This document shows positions 17,364 through 25,734 of a DNA stretch of 38,816 bases, one piece after another (position 1 is the stretch's first letter; the number at the start of each line of letters is the position of its first letter). This stretch comes from an uncultured Bacilli bacterium (lineage in GTDB: Bacteria; Bacillota_I; Bacilli_A; RF39; UBA660). A program made the translations under genes and the position numbers. The stretch covers positions 1-38,816 of the forward strand of contig CALVRW010000050.1 in the NCBI GenBank assembly GCA_944358795.1, read 5' to 3'. Under the pieces are notes generated by a model, which ran no database searches, was not told the origin of the DNA, and saw nothing but the letters and a program-made list of their open reading frames with translations.

Positions 17364-19349
17364 ATGAAGTTAGATGATAGAAAAGTTGTGGAACTACCAT
17401 TAGATGATATTTTACCAAACCGCTTTCAACCACGAATCACATTTAATGAAGATGCAATTAATGAACTTGCAGAATCAATTAAAGAACATGGGGTAATTCA
17501 ACCAATTGTCGTTAGAAAAATTAATGATAAATATGAAATAATTGCCGGAGAAAGAAGATATAAAGCAAGCACAATGGCTGGTAAAAGTACAATTCCTGCA
17601 ATCGTAACGGATTTAAATGATAAAGAAAGTGCCGAAATAGCATTAATTGAAAATGTCCAAAGAGAAGATTTAACTGCAATCGAAGAAGCTGTATCTTATA
17701 AAAAGATTTTAGACATGGGATATTTAACCCAAGAAGAATTATCTGGAAAACTAGGAAAAAAACAATCAACAATTTCTAACAAATTAAGACTATTAAATTT
17801 GGATGAGGAAGTACAAGAAGCTTTATTAGAAAAAAAGATTTCAGAAAGACATGCCCGCTCTTTACTAAAACTTAATAGTAAAGATCAAAGAAAAATGTTA
17901 AATCGTATTATTACTGAACGATTAACAGTAAGAAAAACAGATACTGAAATTGAAAAAATATTACATCCAGAAATAAAAGAAGAAACAGCGAAAGCTACAG
18001 AACAAATAACAAATAATGTTAAAGTTGATAAAGCTGTAGAAGCTGACAAAGTAGAACCATTAGAAGTATTAGATTTAGATGATGATACGGACGAGGGAGG
18101 AAAAAATAAAATGAATAATGAATTTAATAATAATTTTAATATACCTACACAACCGATTATGAATGATAATCCACAAAATAATACAATGGGACCTGTAGAA
18201 GAAGTAGTACCACAAAATAATAATATGAATATTCCAGTTTCACCAATTATTGAAGATGTAAAACCAGTGGAACCAACATTTAATAATCCTGGATTTATGG
18301 ATGTTAATAAAATTGAGGAAACAGCAACTGATATTAATGTAGAAAAACCGGTTGCTAATATGCAAGATTTATTACAACCAACACCAAAACCAACAGAGGC
18401 ACCAATTCCAAATGTTGATGCATCTATTTTCAGTTTTGATCCACAAGCAACATCTAATAGTGTAGAAAAACCAACATCACAAACACCAGAACAAGATGAA
18501 GCAAACTTGCTTAAACCTGGAAAATTCTTCAATCTTAATAGTGATGGAGAAATTGCTGAACCAGCGGCACCTTCTCAAGCAGCAGAAACAACACCTGAAA
18601 GTATTTCAGCAATGTTAAATAGTGCAGCTGTAAAAGAAGAACCAGTGGTAGAAGCACCAAAACCAGTAGAAGAAGTAAAACCAAATACAAGTAGTATGTT
18701 TGGAATTAATTTAGAACCAAAAAATCCTGATTATGTTAAAAATGTAGAAGAAAAAGAAGCAAATGTTGATTTTGGTATTCCTACACCAACAATTGATAAT
18801 AATACATTAAATTTTGATAGCTTTTTCCAAGATAGTACTGCTTCAAGTCAACCTGCAAGCGTAACAGGGCAACCAAATGTTGCAGAACCAGCACCAGCTG
18901 TTAATACAAATGTTAATACTAACGTTACTCCAGTAGAACCAAATTTTGTGGCAAATCAACCACAACCAACACCAAGTGTTAGTGTACAACCTGAAGTAAC
19001 AATTGTACCAGATCCAGTAGTGCCAACGACTCCAGCTACACCTTCTGTACAACCGGCTGCACAAACACCAAATTATAGTGTTCCATCAACAGAAGAATTA
19101 GATGCATTTTTAAATAACTTAGATTCTAGCACACCACTTTCACAAACGATGCCAGAATCATCAATGCAACAACCAAGTGTGACAGTACCAAATAATAATA
19201 CAATTGTTGATGTACAAGGAAAAATGGAACAAGTAAAAGCAATTATGGCAGAAGCAAAACAGAAAGTAGAAGCATTAGGAATCAAAATTGAATTAGATGA
19301 ATTTGATTTTGAAGATATGTATCAAGCAATTTTTAAAATTGATAAATAA
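17364..19349 (+). CDS. noc: Noc-like ParB-family protein with long C-terminal extension
   Basis: Residues 1-205 are a ParB/Noc CTP-switch and helix-turn-helix module: PNRFQPR, GERRYKA (62-68), ENVQRED (97-103), then LTQEELSGKLGKKQSTISNKLRLL and KISERHARSLL. At the four positions that separate parS-binding ParB (R,T,A,G) from Noc (Q,K,K,R), it has Q134, K140, N145 and R162, so Noc specificity is favoured. Noc protects the nucleoid from division. The amphipathic N-terminal membrane helix of B. subtilis Noc is missing. Residues 250-661 are Pro/Asn/Val/Glu-rich and mostly disordered by eye. They end in a possibly helical segment (about 617-661) and begin at an internal ATG with its own ribosome site. 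It may be a true fusion, a dual-start gene, or two genes joined by a one-base indel. No soj or spo0J follows. Confidence 0.85.
   Translation: MKLDDRKVVELPLDDILPNRFQPRITFNEDAINELAESIKEHGVIQPIVVRKINDKYEIIAGERRYKASTMAGKSTIPAIVTDLNDKESAEIALIENVQREDLTAIEEAVSYKKILDMGYLTQEELSGKLGKKQSTISNKLRLLNLDEEVQEALLEKKISERHARSLLKLNSKDQRKMLNRIITERLTVRKTDTEIEKILHPEIKEETAKATEQITNNVKVDKAVEADKVEPLEVLDLDDDTDEGGKNKMNNEFNNNFNIPTQPIMNDNPQNNTMGPVEEVVPQNNNMNIPVSPIIEDVKPVEPTFNNPGFMDVNKIEETATDINVEKPVANMQDLLQPTPKPTEAPIPNVDASIFSFDPQATSNSVEKPTSQTPEQDEANLLKPGKFFNLNSDGEIAEPAAPSQAAETTPESISAMLNSAAVKEEPVVEAPKPVEEVKPNTSSMFGINLEPKNPDYVKNVEEKEANVDFGIPTPTIDNNTLNFDSFFQDSTASSQPASVTGQPNVAEPAPAVNTNVNTNVTPVEPNFVANQPQPTPSVSVQPEVTIVPDPVVPTTPATPSVQPAAQTPNYSVPSTEELDAFLNNLDSSTPLSQTMPESSMQQPSVTVPNNNTIVDVQGKMEQVKAIMAEAKQKVEALGIKIELDEFDFEDMYQAIFKIDK
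18095..18113 (+). promoter_or_regulatory. Internal ribosome binding site and start within noc
   Basis: GGGAGG (18095-18100) lies 10 nt before an in-frame ATG (18111), the first codon of a potential 412-residue product MNNEFNNNFNIPTQ. Between them is an A6 run (18101-18106) followed by TAA in another frame (18107-18109). One added A would put that TAA in the noc frame, ending the upstream protein at ...GGKK, 1 nt before the ATG. Confidence 0.7.
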
Positions 19350-19366
19350 AAATTGGTAAATAATAA

Positions 19367-19398
19367 AAAAAGATTATATAAATTTGTATAATCTTTTT
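19367..19398. terminator. Bidirectional terminator between convergent genes
   Basis: AAAAAGATTATA (19367-19378) and TATAATCTTTTT (19387-19398) form a perfect 12-bp stem with A and T runs at its two ends. It can stop transcription from noc on the plus strand and from the minus-strand gene that begins at 20404. Confidence 0.85.
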
Positions 19399-20404
19399 AT
19401 TTGTGATAAATTTTAACAAAATTTTTATCTTGACCTTCTATACGATATAACTGATTGTTTTTCCATTCAAAAATTTGGTGACAAGAATAATTGTTTAAGT
19501 AAGCAGAGTATTGAGAATTTAAATCATTATTTTTTATTTCCATAATATCAAAGATAGGAATATTATTTTTTGAAAGAAATATTAATTTTTCTTGTGATGT
19601 ATTAGAAAATAATTGAGTTAATGGTATCAAAATAACAATTCTAATTTGGTATAGATGTAATAAGTTTTTTATGGTAGAAATACTATCATGATTGATTTCA
19701 TTTATATGAATAAACAAAAAATTGCTGTTTTGATCATGCCATTGAATATAATCAAGAATGTCTTGATATTGAGGAAAATCATTTTGATAAAAAGATTGAT
19801 TTTCACGATATCGAGAAAGGTATGGATTAAAATTTTGATTGATATAATATTCGTTAAAAAATTCTTTTACAGTTTGTTTTAGGGCATAAAGACTATTTTT
19901 ATAATATTTTTTATTAGGAAAATACGTATATTTTGTTAAAATGTCATCTAAATCAATGATTTTAACTTGTAGTTCTTTTCCTACTATCATGATATTATTT
20001 AATTTATAATCTTGTGGATATATTTTATAATTGGTTAATTCCTTTGCATTTCTTATTAGTTCCAAAAGAATTTTCTTTTTTTGATAAAATGATATCGTTT
20101 CTTTTTTTTCAAACATTGTCTTTCCATCATAGTAGGGATAACAGACACCGGCAAATCGATTTTCAATTGAAAAAGTATCGATAATTAAGTCAGAATATCG
20201 TAATTGTTCATTTCTATGTTTCATCAACTGAAATTTATATTTTGATCTTTTTAAGCATGGATTATTAACTAATGTATGATAATTTGTTTTGACAAAATCA
20301 TGGTATTGCTTAAATAAAATGTTATGTAATCGATAAGTCTTACCAAAACATCCAAATGATATATAATTTAATTGATTAAATTCTTCTTTTGTTAAATTAA
20401 TCAT
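19397..20404 (-). CDS. Divergent kinase-fold protein, function unknown
   Basis: 335-residue protein without a family name I recognise. Its N-terminal half has a protein-kinase-like layout: glycine loop SFGCFGKTY (16-23), a Lys in ILFKQY (K32), a catalytic-loop-like YPQDYKLNNIMIV with D132 and N137 in the DxxxxN spacing, and a metal-site-like IIDLDD (149-154) in place of DFG. Aminoglycoside/choline kinase-like or HipA-like folds would also fit. The C-terminal half (about 215-335) has alternating hydrophobic strands (FLFIHI, IRIVILIPL) without a known motif. The ATG at 20404 is chosen over a GTG three codons upstream because AGAGGTG lies 6 nt before it. It is the only gene right of oriC on the minus strand, opposing replication. 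Own promoter and terminator make it monocistronic. Confidence 0.7.
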   Translation of the reverse strand: MINLTKEEFNQLNYISFGCFGKTYRLHNILFKQYHDFVKTNYHTLVNNPCLKRSKYKFQLMKHRNEQLRYSDLIIDTFSIENRFAGVCYPYYDGKTMFEKKETISFYQKKKILLELIRNAKELTNYKIYPQDYKLNNIMIVGKELQVKIIDLDDILTKYTYFPNKKYYKNSLYALKQTVKEFFNEYYINQNFNPYLSRYRENQSFYQNDFPQYQDILDYIQWHDQNSNFLFIHINEINHDSISTIKNLLHLYQIRIVILIPLTQLFSNTSQEKLIFLSKNNIPIFDIMEIKNNDLNSQYSAYLNNYSCHQIFEWKNNQLYRIEGQDKNFVKIYHK

Positions 20405-20427
20405 CACTAACACCTCTTTTAGAGATT

Positions 20428-20456
20428 ATCATATCAGAGTATGAGGAATATGACAA
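20428..20456 (-). promoter_or_regulatory. Promoter of the minus-strand kinase-fold gene
   Basis: On the minus strand TTGTCA, a 17-nt spacer and TATGAT (plus 20451-20456 and 20428-20433). It is divergent from the uvrB promoters, about 17 bp from the nearer one. Confidence 0.7.
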
Positions 20457-20472
20457 TGATTAAGTATTATTC

Positions 20473-20541
20473 TTACATACAAAATAATCATTTACTATAA
20501 TAGAAGGGATTATTGTTTTATGATAAAATAAATGTTAGAAT
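20473..20541 (+). promoter_or_regulatory. Two candidate uvrB promoters
   Basis: Upstream promoter: TTACAT (20473-20478), 17 nt, TATAAT (20496-20501). Downstream promoter: TTGTTT (20513-20518), 17 nt, TAGAAT (20536-20541). No obvious LexA-type GAAC-N4-GTTC box is seen near them. Confidence 0.6.
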
Positions 20542-20591
20542 AAAGTATCAGTAATAACTTAATCAATATAAAAGGAAAGGAGAAGATAATA

Positions 20592-22550
20592 ATGTTTGAA
20601 TTAGTATCAAAATATAGCCCAAGTGGTGATCAACCTCAAGCAATTCAAAAATTAGTAAATGGAATAAAAAATAATAAAAAATATCAGGTTTTATTAGGAG
20701 CAACCGGAACAGGGAAAACATTTACCATTGCTAATGTGATTAAAGAAGTTAATAAACCGACTCTTGTTTTAGCACATAATAAAACTTTAGCAGGACAACT
20801 TTATTCAGAATTAAAAGAATTATTTCCTAATAATCATGTATCTTATTTTGTCAGTTACTATGATTATTATCAACCGGAAGCCTATGTTGCGAAAACAGAT
20901 ACATATATTGAAAAAGATGCTTCTATTAACGATGAAATCGATGAATTACGTCATGAGGCAACTTCTAATTTATTAAAATATCGAGATGTAATTGTAGTAG
21001 CAAGTGTATCTTGTATCTATGGAATTGGAGAAGTCGAAGAATATAAGCGTAAAATGCTAACATTATCAATTGGTGATACAATAGACCGCGATGAAGTCAT
21101 TTTAAAATTAATTGATATGCTTTATGAACGAAATAATATGGATTTAAAACGTGGTACATTTCGTGCACGAGGAGATGTATTAGAAATTATTCCCATTAGC
21201 CAGCATGGAAAAGGAATTCGCATTGAATTTTTCGGTGATGAGATTGATCGAATTGTTGAATTTGATACTTTAACTGGCGTAATCACTTTAGAAAAAAAAT
21301 CAGTTAGTATTTTTCCAGCGAGTCACTTTGTAACGAGCGAAGATAAATTAAAACTAGCTGTTAAAAATATTAAACAAGAATTAGAAGAACAATTAGAAAA
21401 ATTCAAAAAAGAAAATAAGTTATTAGAATATCAACGATTAATGGAGCGAACGAATTATGACATGGAAATGTTATTAGAAACAGGTTTTTGTAGAGGAGTA
21501 GAAAATTATTCAAGACATATTGCTTTGAGAGGACCAGGTGAAACTCCTACTACCTTAATTAATTTCTTTCCTGATGACTTTTTATTGGTTGTTGATGAAT
21601 CTCATGTTACATTACCACAAGTAAGAGGAATGTTTAATGGAGATCAAGCTAGAAAACAAGTATTAGTAGATTATGGATTTCGCTTACCAAGTGCAATGGA
21701 TAATCGCCCATTAAAATTTGATGAATTTACGAAATTAATTAATCAAGCTATCTATGTTTCTGCTACCCCAGGAGATTATGAATTAGAATTAACGAACAAT
21801 GAAGTAGTAGAACAAATTATTCGACCAACAGGGTTATTAGATCCAACAATCGAAGTAAAACCGTCAAAAGGACAAATTGATGATCTAGTAAGTGAAATTA
21901 ATAAACGTAGAGAAAAGAATGAACGTGTGCTAATTACTACTTTAACGATACGTATGGCAGAAGAATTAACAAAATATTTAAAGGATTTAGATATCAAAGT
22001 GGCATATCTTCATTCTGAGATTAAAACATTAGAAAGAATGAAGATTATTCGTGATTTACGACTTGGGAAATATGAAGTGGTTGTTGGAATCAATTTACTA
22101 CGTGAAGGAATTGATATTCCTGAAGTTAGTCTAATTGCGATTATGGATGCTGATAAACAAGGTTTCTTACGTAGTGAAAGAAGTTTAATTCAAACAATCG
22201 GTCGTGCTGCTAGAAATGCAAGTGGTCATGTTATTATGTATGCAGATAAAATAAGTGAAGCGATGGATTACGCGATAAAAGAAACAAATAGACGTCGTGA
22301 GATTCAAATGAAATACAATGAGGAACATGGCATTGTTCCAAAAACGATTATCAAAGAAATTCATGAAATTATTAGTAATAATAAAGAATTAGAAGAAAAA
22401 GAACCAATTAAAATGAGTAAGAAAGAAAAAATGAATTTAATGATGAGTGTAGAACAAGAAATGAAAGAAGCTGCTAAGAATTTAGATTTCGAAAGAGCGA
22501 TGGAATTAAGAGATATCTTATACGAATTAAAAGTAGAAAATAATGAGTAA
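20592..22550 (+). CDS. uvrB: Excinuclease ABC subunit B
   Basis: Damage-verifying helicase-like subunit of nucleotide excision repair. It is loaded by UvrA and then recruits UvrC. It has 652 residues: Walker A GATGTGKT (36-43), beta-hairpin region [11 protein letters not shown] near residue 92, DEVIDE-type motif [11 protein letters not shown], motif [11 protein letters not shown], and a C-terminal UVR domain that contacts UvrC ([20 protein letters not shown]). The Shine-Dalgarno is AAAGGAGAAG. uvrA, which often follows uvrB, is not here; a radical SAM gene follows after 11 nt. Confidence 0.98.
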   Translation: MFELVSKYSPSGDQPQAIQKLVNGIKNNKKYQVLLGATGTGKTFTIANVIKEVNKPTLVLAHNKTLAGQLYSELKELFPNNHVSYFVSYYDYYQPEAYVAKTDTYIEKDASINDEIDELRHEATSNLLKYRDVIVVASVSCIYGIGEVEEYKRKMLTLSIGDTIDRDEVILKLIDMLYERNNMDLKRGTFRARGDVLEIIPISQHGKGIRIEFFGDEIDRIVEFDTLTGVITLEKKSVSIFPASHFVTSEDKLKLAVKNIKQELEEQLEKFKKENKLLEYQRLMERTNYDMEMLLETGFCRGVENYSRHIALRGPGETPTTLINFFPDDFLLVVDESHVTLPQVRGMFNGDQARKQVLVDYGFRLPSAMDNRPLKFDEFTKLINQAIYVSATPGDYELELTNNEVVEQIIRPTGLLDPTIEVKPSKGQIDDLVSEINKRREKNERVLITTLTIRMAEELTKYLKDLDIKVAYLHSEIKTLERMKIIRDLRLGKYEVVVGINLLREGIDIPEVSLIAIMDADKQGFLRSERSLIQTIGRAARNASGHVIMYADKISEAMDYAIKETNRRREIQMKYNEEHGIVPKTIIKEIHEIISNNKELEEKEPIKMSKKEKMNLMMSVEQEMKEAAKNLDFERAMELRDILYELKVENNE

Positions 22551-22561
22551 GAAGTGGTAAT

Positions 22562-23425
22562 ATGAAAAAATTTAAGAAAATTTATATTGAAATAACGAAT
22601 ATATGTAATAAAAATTGTAGTTTTTGTTCCATCGATAATAGAGCAAAAGAGTTTATGTCAATAGAAAAGTTTGAACATATCTTAAAAGAGATAAAACCAT
22701 ATACCAATTATATTTATCTTCATGTAAAAGGTGAACCACTTCTTCACCCTAATTTTTCTTCCATTCTAGATTTATGTGATCAATATCAAATCCATGTTAA
22801 TATTACAACCAATGGAACATTACTATTGAAACAAGTAGAAACCTTGACGAGTCATCCATGTGTAAGACAAATTAATATTTCTCTTCATAGTTTTGAAAAT
22901 GAATCTAATCAAACATATATTGATCAAGTAATGGAAGCAACAAAAAAAATCCAAAGTGAAACCAATATCATTGTTGTATATCGTTTCTGGGCATTAAAAA
23001 ATAATCAATTAACAAAAGAAAATCATGCTCTCTTAAATGAAATTATTCATTCATATCAACTAAATCAACCTGTTATTGATAAAATAATGCAGGATATGAA
23101 TATTAAGATTGGAAAAGACTTATATATTAATAAAGCCCCATTATTTGAGTGGCCAAATGTAAATAATAATTTTGTAAGCGAAACAGGATTCTGTTATGGT
23201 ATGAGTAGACATGTAGCTATTTTAGTAGATGGTACAGTTGTACCTTGTTGTTTAGATAGTGAAGGAATCATTAACTTAGGAAATATTTTTACTACTTCTT
23301 TTACTAGTATTATGGAAGGAGATAGAGCTCAAACTTTATTAAAAGGATTTCGCAATCATAAATTAACAGAAGAATTATGTAAGCATTGTGAGTATAGAAT
23401 GCGTTTTAAAAGAAATATGATATAA
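22562..23425 (+). CDS. Radical SAM/SPASM-type protein
   Basis: 287-residue iron-sulfur enzyme candidate. The radical SAM cluster motif is CNKNCSFC (15-22). KGEPLLHPN and TTNGTLL are typical substrate/SAM-site stretches. The C-terminal quarter has a SPASM-like Cys pattern: GFCYGMSRHVAILVDGTVVPCC, then ELCKHCEYR. Such proteins modify peptides or proteins or mature other enzymes. No precursor peptide or obvious partner is visible nearby, so the substrate is unknown. It starts 11 nt after uvrB (Shine-Dalgarno AAGTGGT) and may be cotranscribed with it and with the following membrane-protein and lgt genes. Confidence 0.82.
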   Translation: MKKFKKIYIEITNICNKNCSFCSIDNRAKEFMSIEKFEHILKEIKPYTNYIYLHVKGEPLLHPNFSSILDLCDQYQIHVNITTNGTLLLKQVETLTSHPCVRQINISLHSFENESNQTYIDQVMEATKKIQSETNIIVVYRFWALKNNQLTKENHALLNEIIHSYQLNQPVIDKIMQDMNIKIGKDLYINKAPLFEWPNVNNNFVSETGFCYGMSRHVAILVDGTVVPCCLDSEGIINLGNIFTTSFTSIMEGDRAQTLLKGFRNHKLTEELCKHCEYRMRFKRNMI

Positions 23426-23448
23426 TAAAAATAAACGAGGTGAGTCAT

Positions 23449-23880
23449 ATGAAAGTTATGATTATAGATAAAAGTACTAATAAAGTAAGGATAAATCGTA
23501 TTATTGATTGGCTTATTTATATGTTAGGTTATAGTATTGTTTTAATCTTAGTTAGTATGCTATTTAAGAAAACAATTATGATTGACCATCAACACTTTTA
23601 TATATGGGTATTTATAACTTCTATTATTGTTTATATATTAAATAAAACGATAAAACCAATTTTAGTGTGGCTAACAATTCCATTAACTGGAATGACATTA
23701 GGATTATTTTATCCATTTATTAATGTTTTCATTTTGAATATTGCTGATTTTATTTTAGGCTCTCATTTTAATATTCATGGTTTATTTATGTCATTTCTTG
23801 TAGCAATCTTAATATCAATTATGAATGCCATTATGGATACTTTAATTATAGAACCAATTATTAGGAGGTATAAATCATGA
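23449..23880 (+). CDS. YvlD/phage-holin-superfamily-IV-like membrane protein
   Basis: 143-residue membrane protein with four predicted helices (WLIYMLGYSIVLILVSML; FYIWVFITSIIVYIL; GMTLGLFYPFINVFILNIADFIL; FMSFLVAILISIMNAIM). The pattern NKTIKPILVWLTIPLTGMTLGLFYPFINV resembles the YvlD-type family (PF04020), whose members pack four membrane segments and have no firm function. The ATG at 23449 is preferred over a GTG at 23440, because GAGGTGA lies just before it. The stop overlaps the lgt start (ATGA), so the two are coupled. Confidence 0.7.
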   Translation: MKVMIIDKSTNKVRINRIIDWLIYMLGYSIVLILVSMLFKKTIMIDHQHFYIWVFITSIIVYILNKTIKPILVWLTIPLTGMTLGLFYPFINVFILNIADFILGSHFNIHGLFMSFLVAILISIMNAIMDTLIIEPIIRRYKS

Positions 23881-24674
23881 ATCCTATTTTTATACAGTTT
23901 GGACCAATTAGTATTTATTGGTATTCTATATTTATTTTAATTGCTTTAATTATAGGAATTTATTTAGTAATAAAAGAGGGAAAAAAACATAATTTAAAAG
24001 CAGATATGATTACTGATTTAGCCTTTTTTATGATACCGATTGCTCTTGTATGTGCTCGACTTTATTTTGTTATTTTTCATTGGGATTATTATAGTGCTAA
24101 TTTAATAGAAATATTTTATGTTTGGGAAGGCGGACTTGCCATTCATGGTGGAATTATTGGTGGATTATTATATTTACTTTATTTTTCTAAAAAACATCAT
24201 ATAAAACCATTATTATTAACAGATATAATTGTCATTAGTTTATTTTTAGGTCAAGCAATCGGACGATGGGGAAATTTTATGAATGGAGAAGCGTTTGGTC
24301 CTGCTACTACATTAGAACATTTAGAATCACTTCATTTACCATCATTTATTATAGATGGAATGAATATTAATAATGTCTATCATATTCCAACGTTCTTTTA
24401 TGAATCGATTGCTTGTTTCATTGTATTTATTGTATTAATTTTTTACCGCAAACGAAAACAATTAAAATTAGGAGAATTAACTAGCTTTTATTTGATATGG
24501 TATGGAATAATTCGTTTCTTTATTGAAGGACTTAGAACCGATAGTCTTATGCTTGGCCCTATCAAAATGGCGCAATTAGTATCTATTATTATGGTAATAG
24601 CAGGTATTATCATGTTAATTTATAGTTATAAAAAGAAAATTTTATATCATGAGGAGGAATATCATGAAGTTTGA
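23877..24674 (+). CDS. lgt: Prolipoprotein diacylglyceryl transferase
   Basis: Inner-membrane enzyme that attaches diacylglycerol from phosphatidylglycerol to the lipobox Cys of prelipoproteins, the first step of lipoprotein maturation. It has 265 residues and about seven membrane helices. Signatures are WEGGLAIHGGIIGG and GRWGNFMNGEAFG. YidC in this window has a lipobox and is a likely substrate. The Shine-Dalgarno is AGGAGGT. It overlaps the preceding gene by 4 nt and trxB by 11 nt. Confidence 0.95.
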   Translation: MNPIFIQFGPISIYWYSIFILIALIIGIYLVIKEGKKHNLKADMITDLAFFMIPIALVCARLYFVIFHWDYYSANLIEIFYVWEGGLAIHGGIIGGLLYLLYFSKKHHIKPLLLTDIIVISLFLGQAIGRWGNFMNGEAFGPATTLEHLESLHLPSFIIDGMNINNVYHIPTFFYESIACFIVFIVLIFYRKRKQLKLGELTSFYLIWYGIIRFFIEGLRTDSLMLGPIKMAQLVSIIMVIAGIIMLIYSYKKKILYHEEEYHEV

Positions 24675-25575
24675 TTATGATTGCGTTGTAATTGGCGCTG
24701 GAGTAAGTGGTATGACGGCGGCTATTTACTTGAAACGAGCTGAAATAAAAGTGGCTTTACTAGAAAAAGGAGCACCTGGTGGGCAAATTAATAAAACAAG
24801 TACTATTGAAAACTACCCAGGATTCACAGGAATTGGTCCGGATCTTGCTATGAAAATATTTGAGCAAGTAACCAATTTAAATATTCCATACGAATATGCT
24901 GATGTAGTAGATATTAAAAAGGTAGAAAATGGATTTGAGATTATAGGAACAAATAAAACAATTACTACACGAAAAATTATTTTAGCAACCGGAAGAGAAC
25001 CAAATAAGCTACATGCTCCAAATGAAGATGAATTAACAGGAAGAGGCGTTAGCTGGTGTGCCGTTTGTGATGGACCTCTTTATAAAGATAAAGTTGTAGC
25101 CGTTGTAGGTAGTGGAAATAGTGCTTTAGAAGAAGGAATTTATTTATCAAATATATGTAAAAAAGTAATCATGTTAAACCGTAGTAAACAATTTAAAGGT
25201 TCAAAAATATTACAAAGTAAATTGTTAGAAAAAGAAAATATTGAAATTCACTATGAAACAACAGTTGAATCTTTAACGGAAAAAGATGGTATCTTAGATA
25301 AAATGATTGTAAAACATGATAATAAAGAAATAAAAATTGATGTTGATGGTTTATTTATCTATATTGGTTTTACTCCAGATACGAATTATTTAGATAATAT
25401 TGGTGTAAAACGGGATAAAAATTATGTCATTGTCGATCAACAATTACGTACAAATATTCCTGGAATCTATGCTTGTGGTGATATTATCAAGAAAGATTAT
25501 TACCAGATCTCGAATGCAGTAGGTGAAGGAGCAGAAGCAGCGTTAGCTGTGATTGCGGAACTAGAAAATAATTGA
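24664..25575 (+). CDS. trxB: Thioredoxin reductase-like flavoprotein
   Basis: FAD-dependent disulfide reductase, 303 residues. The FAD fold is VVIGAGVSGMTAAIYL (8-23). The redox pair is CAVC (132-135) in WCAVCDG. The NAD(P)H fold has GSGNSA (149-154). The C-terminal FAD motif is GIYACGDI. The NADPH-phosphate motif HRRxxxR of classical TrxB is replaced by NRSKQFK (172-178), so cofactor preference may differ. The start at 24664 is preferred over 24649, because GAGGAGG lies 6 nt upstream of it. As in Bacillus, the gene is near lgt and yvcK/whiA. A terminator follows. Confidence 0.92.
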   Translation: MKFDYDCVVIGAGVSGMTAAIYLKRAEIKVALLEKGAPGGQINKTSTIENYPGFTGIGPDLAMKIFEQVTNLNIPYEYADVVDIKKVENGFEIIGTNKTITTRKIILATGREPNKLHAPNEDELTGRGVSWCAVCDGPLYKDKVVAVVGSGNSALEEGIYLSNICKKVIMLNRSKQFKGSKILQSKLLEKENIEIHYETTVESLTEKDGILDKMIVKHDNKEIKIDVDGLFIYIGFTPDTNYLDNIGVKRDKNYVIVDQQLRTNIPGIYACGDIIKKDYYQISNAVGEGAEAALAVIAELENN

Positions 25576-25587
25576 ATAATAGGATAT

Positions 25588-25625
25588 AAAAAAGAACTGA
25601 TTAAAAAGATCAATTCTTTTTTTTC
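25588..25625 (+). terminator. trxB terminator
   Basis: A 14-nt stem with one mismatch (25588-25601 with 25609-25622, core AAGAACTGAT / ATCAATTCTT, seven-base loop) runs into a long T tract. Confidence 0.8.
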
Positions 25626-25702
25626 TATCATTAACAGATGCTTGCAAAAAAGAATAAATCGAATACGATATAATAGTTAGTATGGAATTAATGTTTAACA
25701 AG

Positions 25703-25711
25703 TGATATAAT
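25703..25711 (+). promoter_or_regulatory. yvcK promoter, extended -10
   Basis: TGATATAAT is an extended -10 (TGnTATAAT, 25703-25711) 23 nt upstream of the yvcK ATG; no good -35 is seen. A second GATATAAT with similar flanks lies at 25667-25674. Confidence 0.5.
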
Positions 25712-25734
25712 GGTTAAGAAATGGGGACGAGTAA

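Noticed and set aside
17364-19349. Naming the ParB-family gene spo0J/parB
   Set aside because: Position next to rsmG and the Q, K, R residues at the specificity positions fit Noc better; no parA precedes it.
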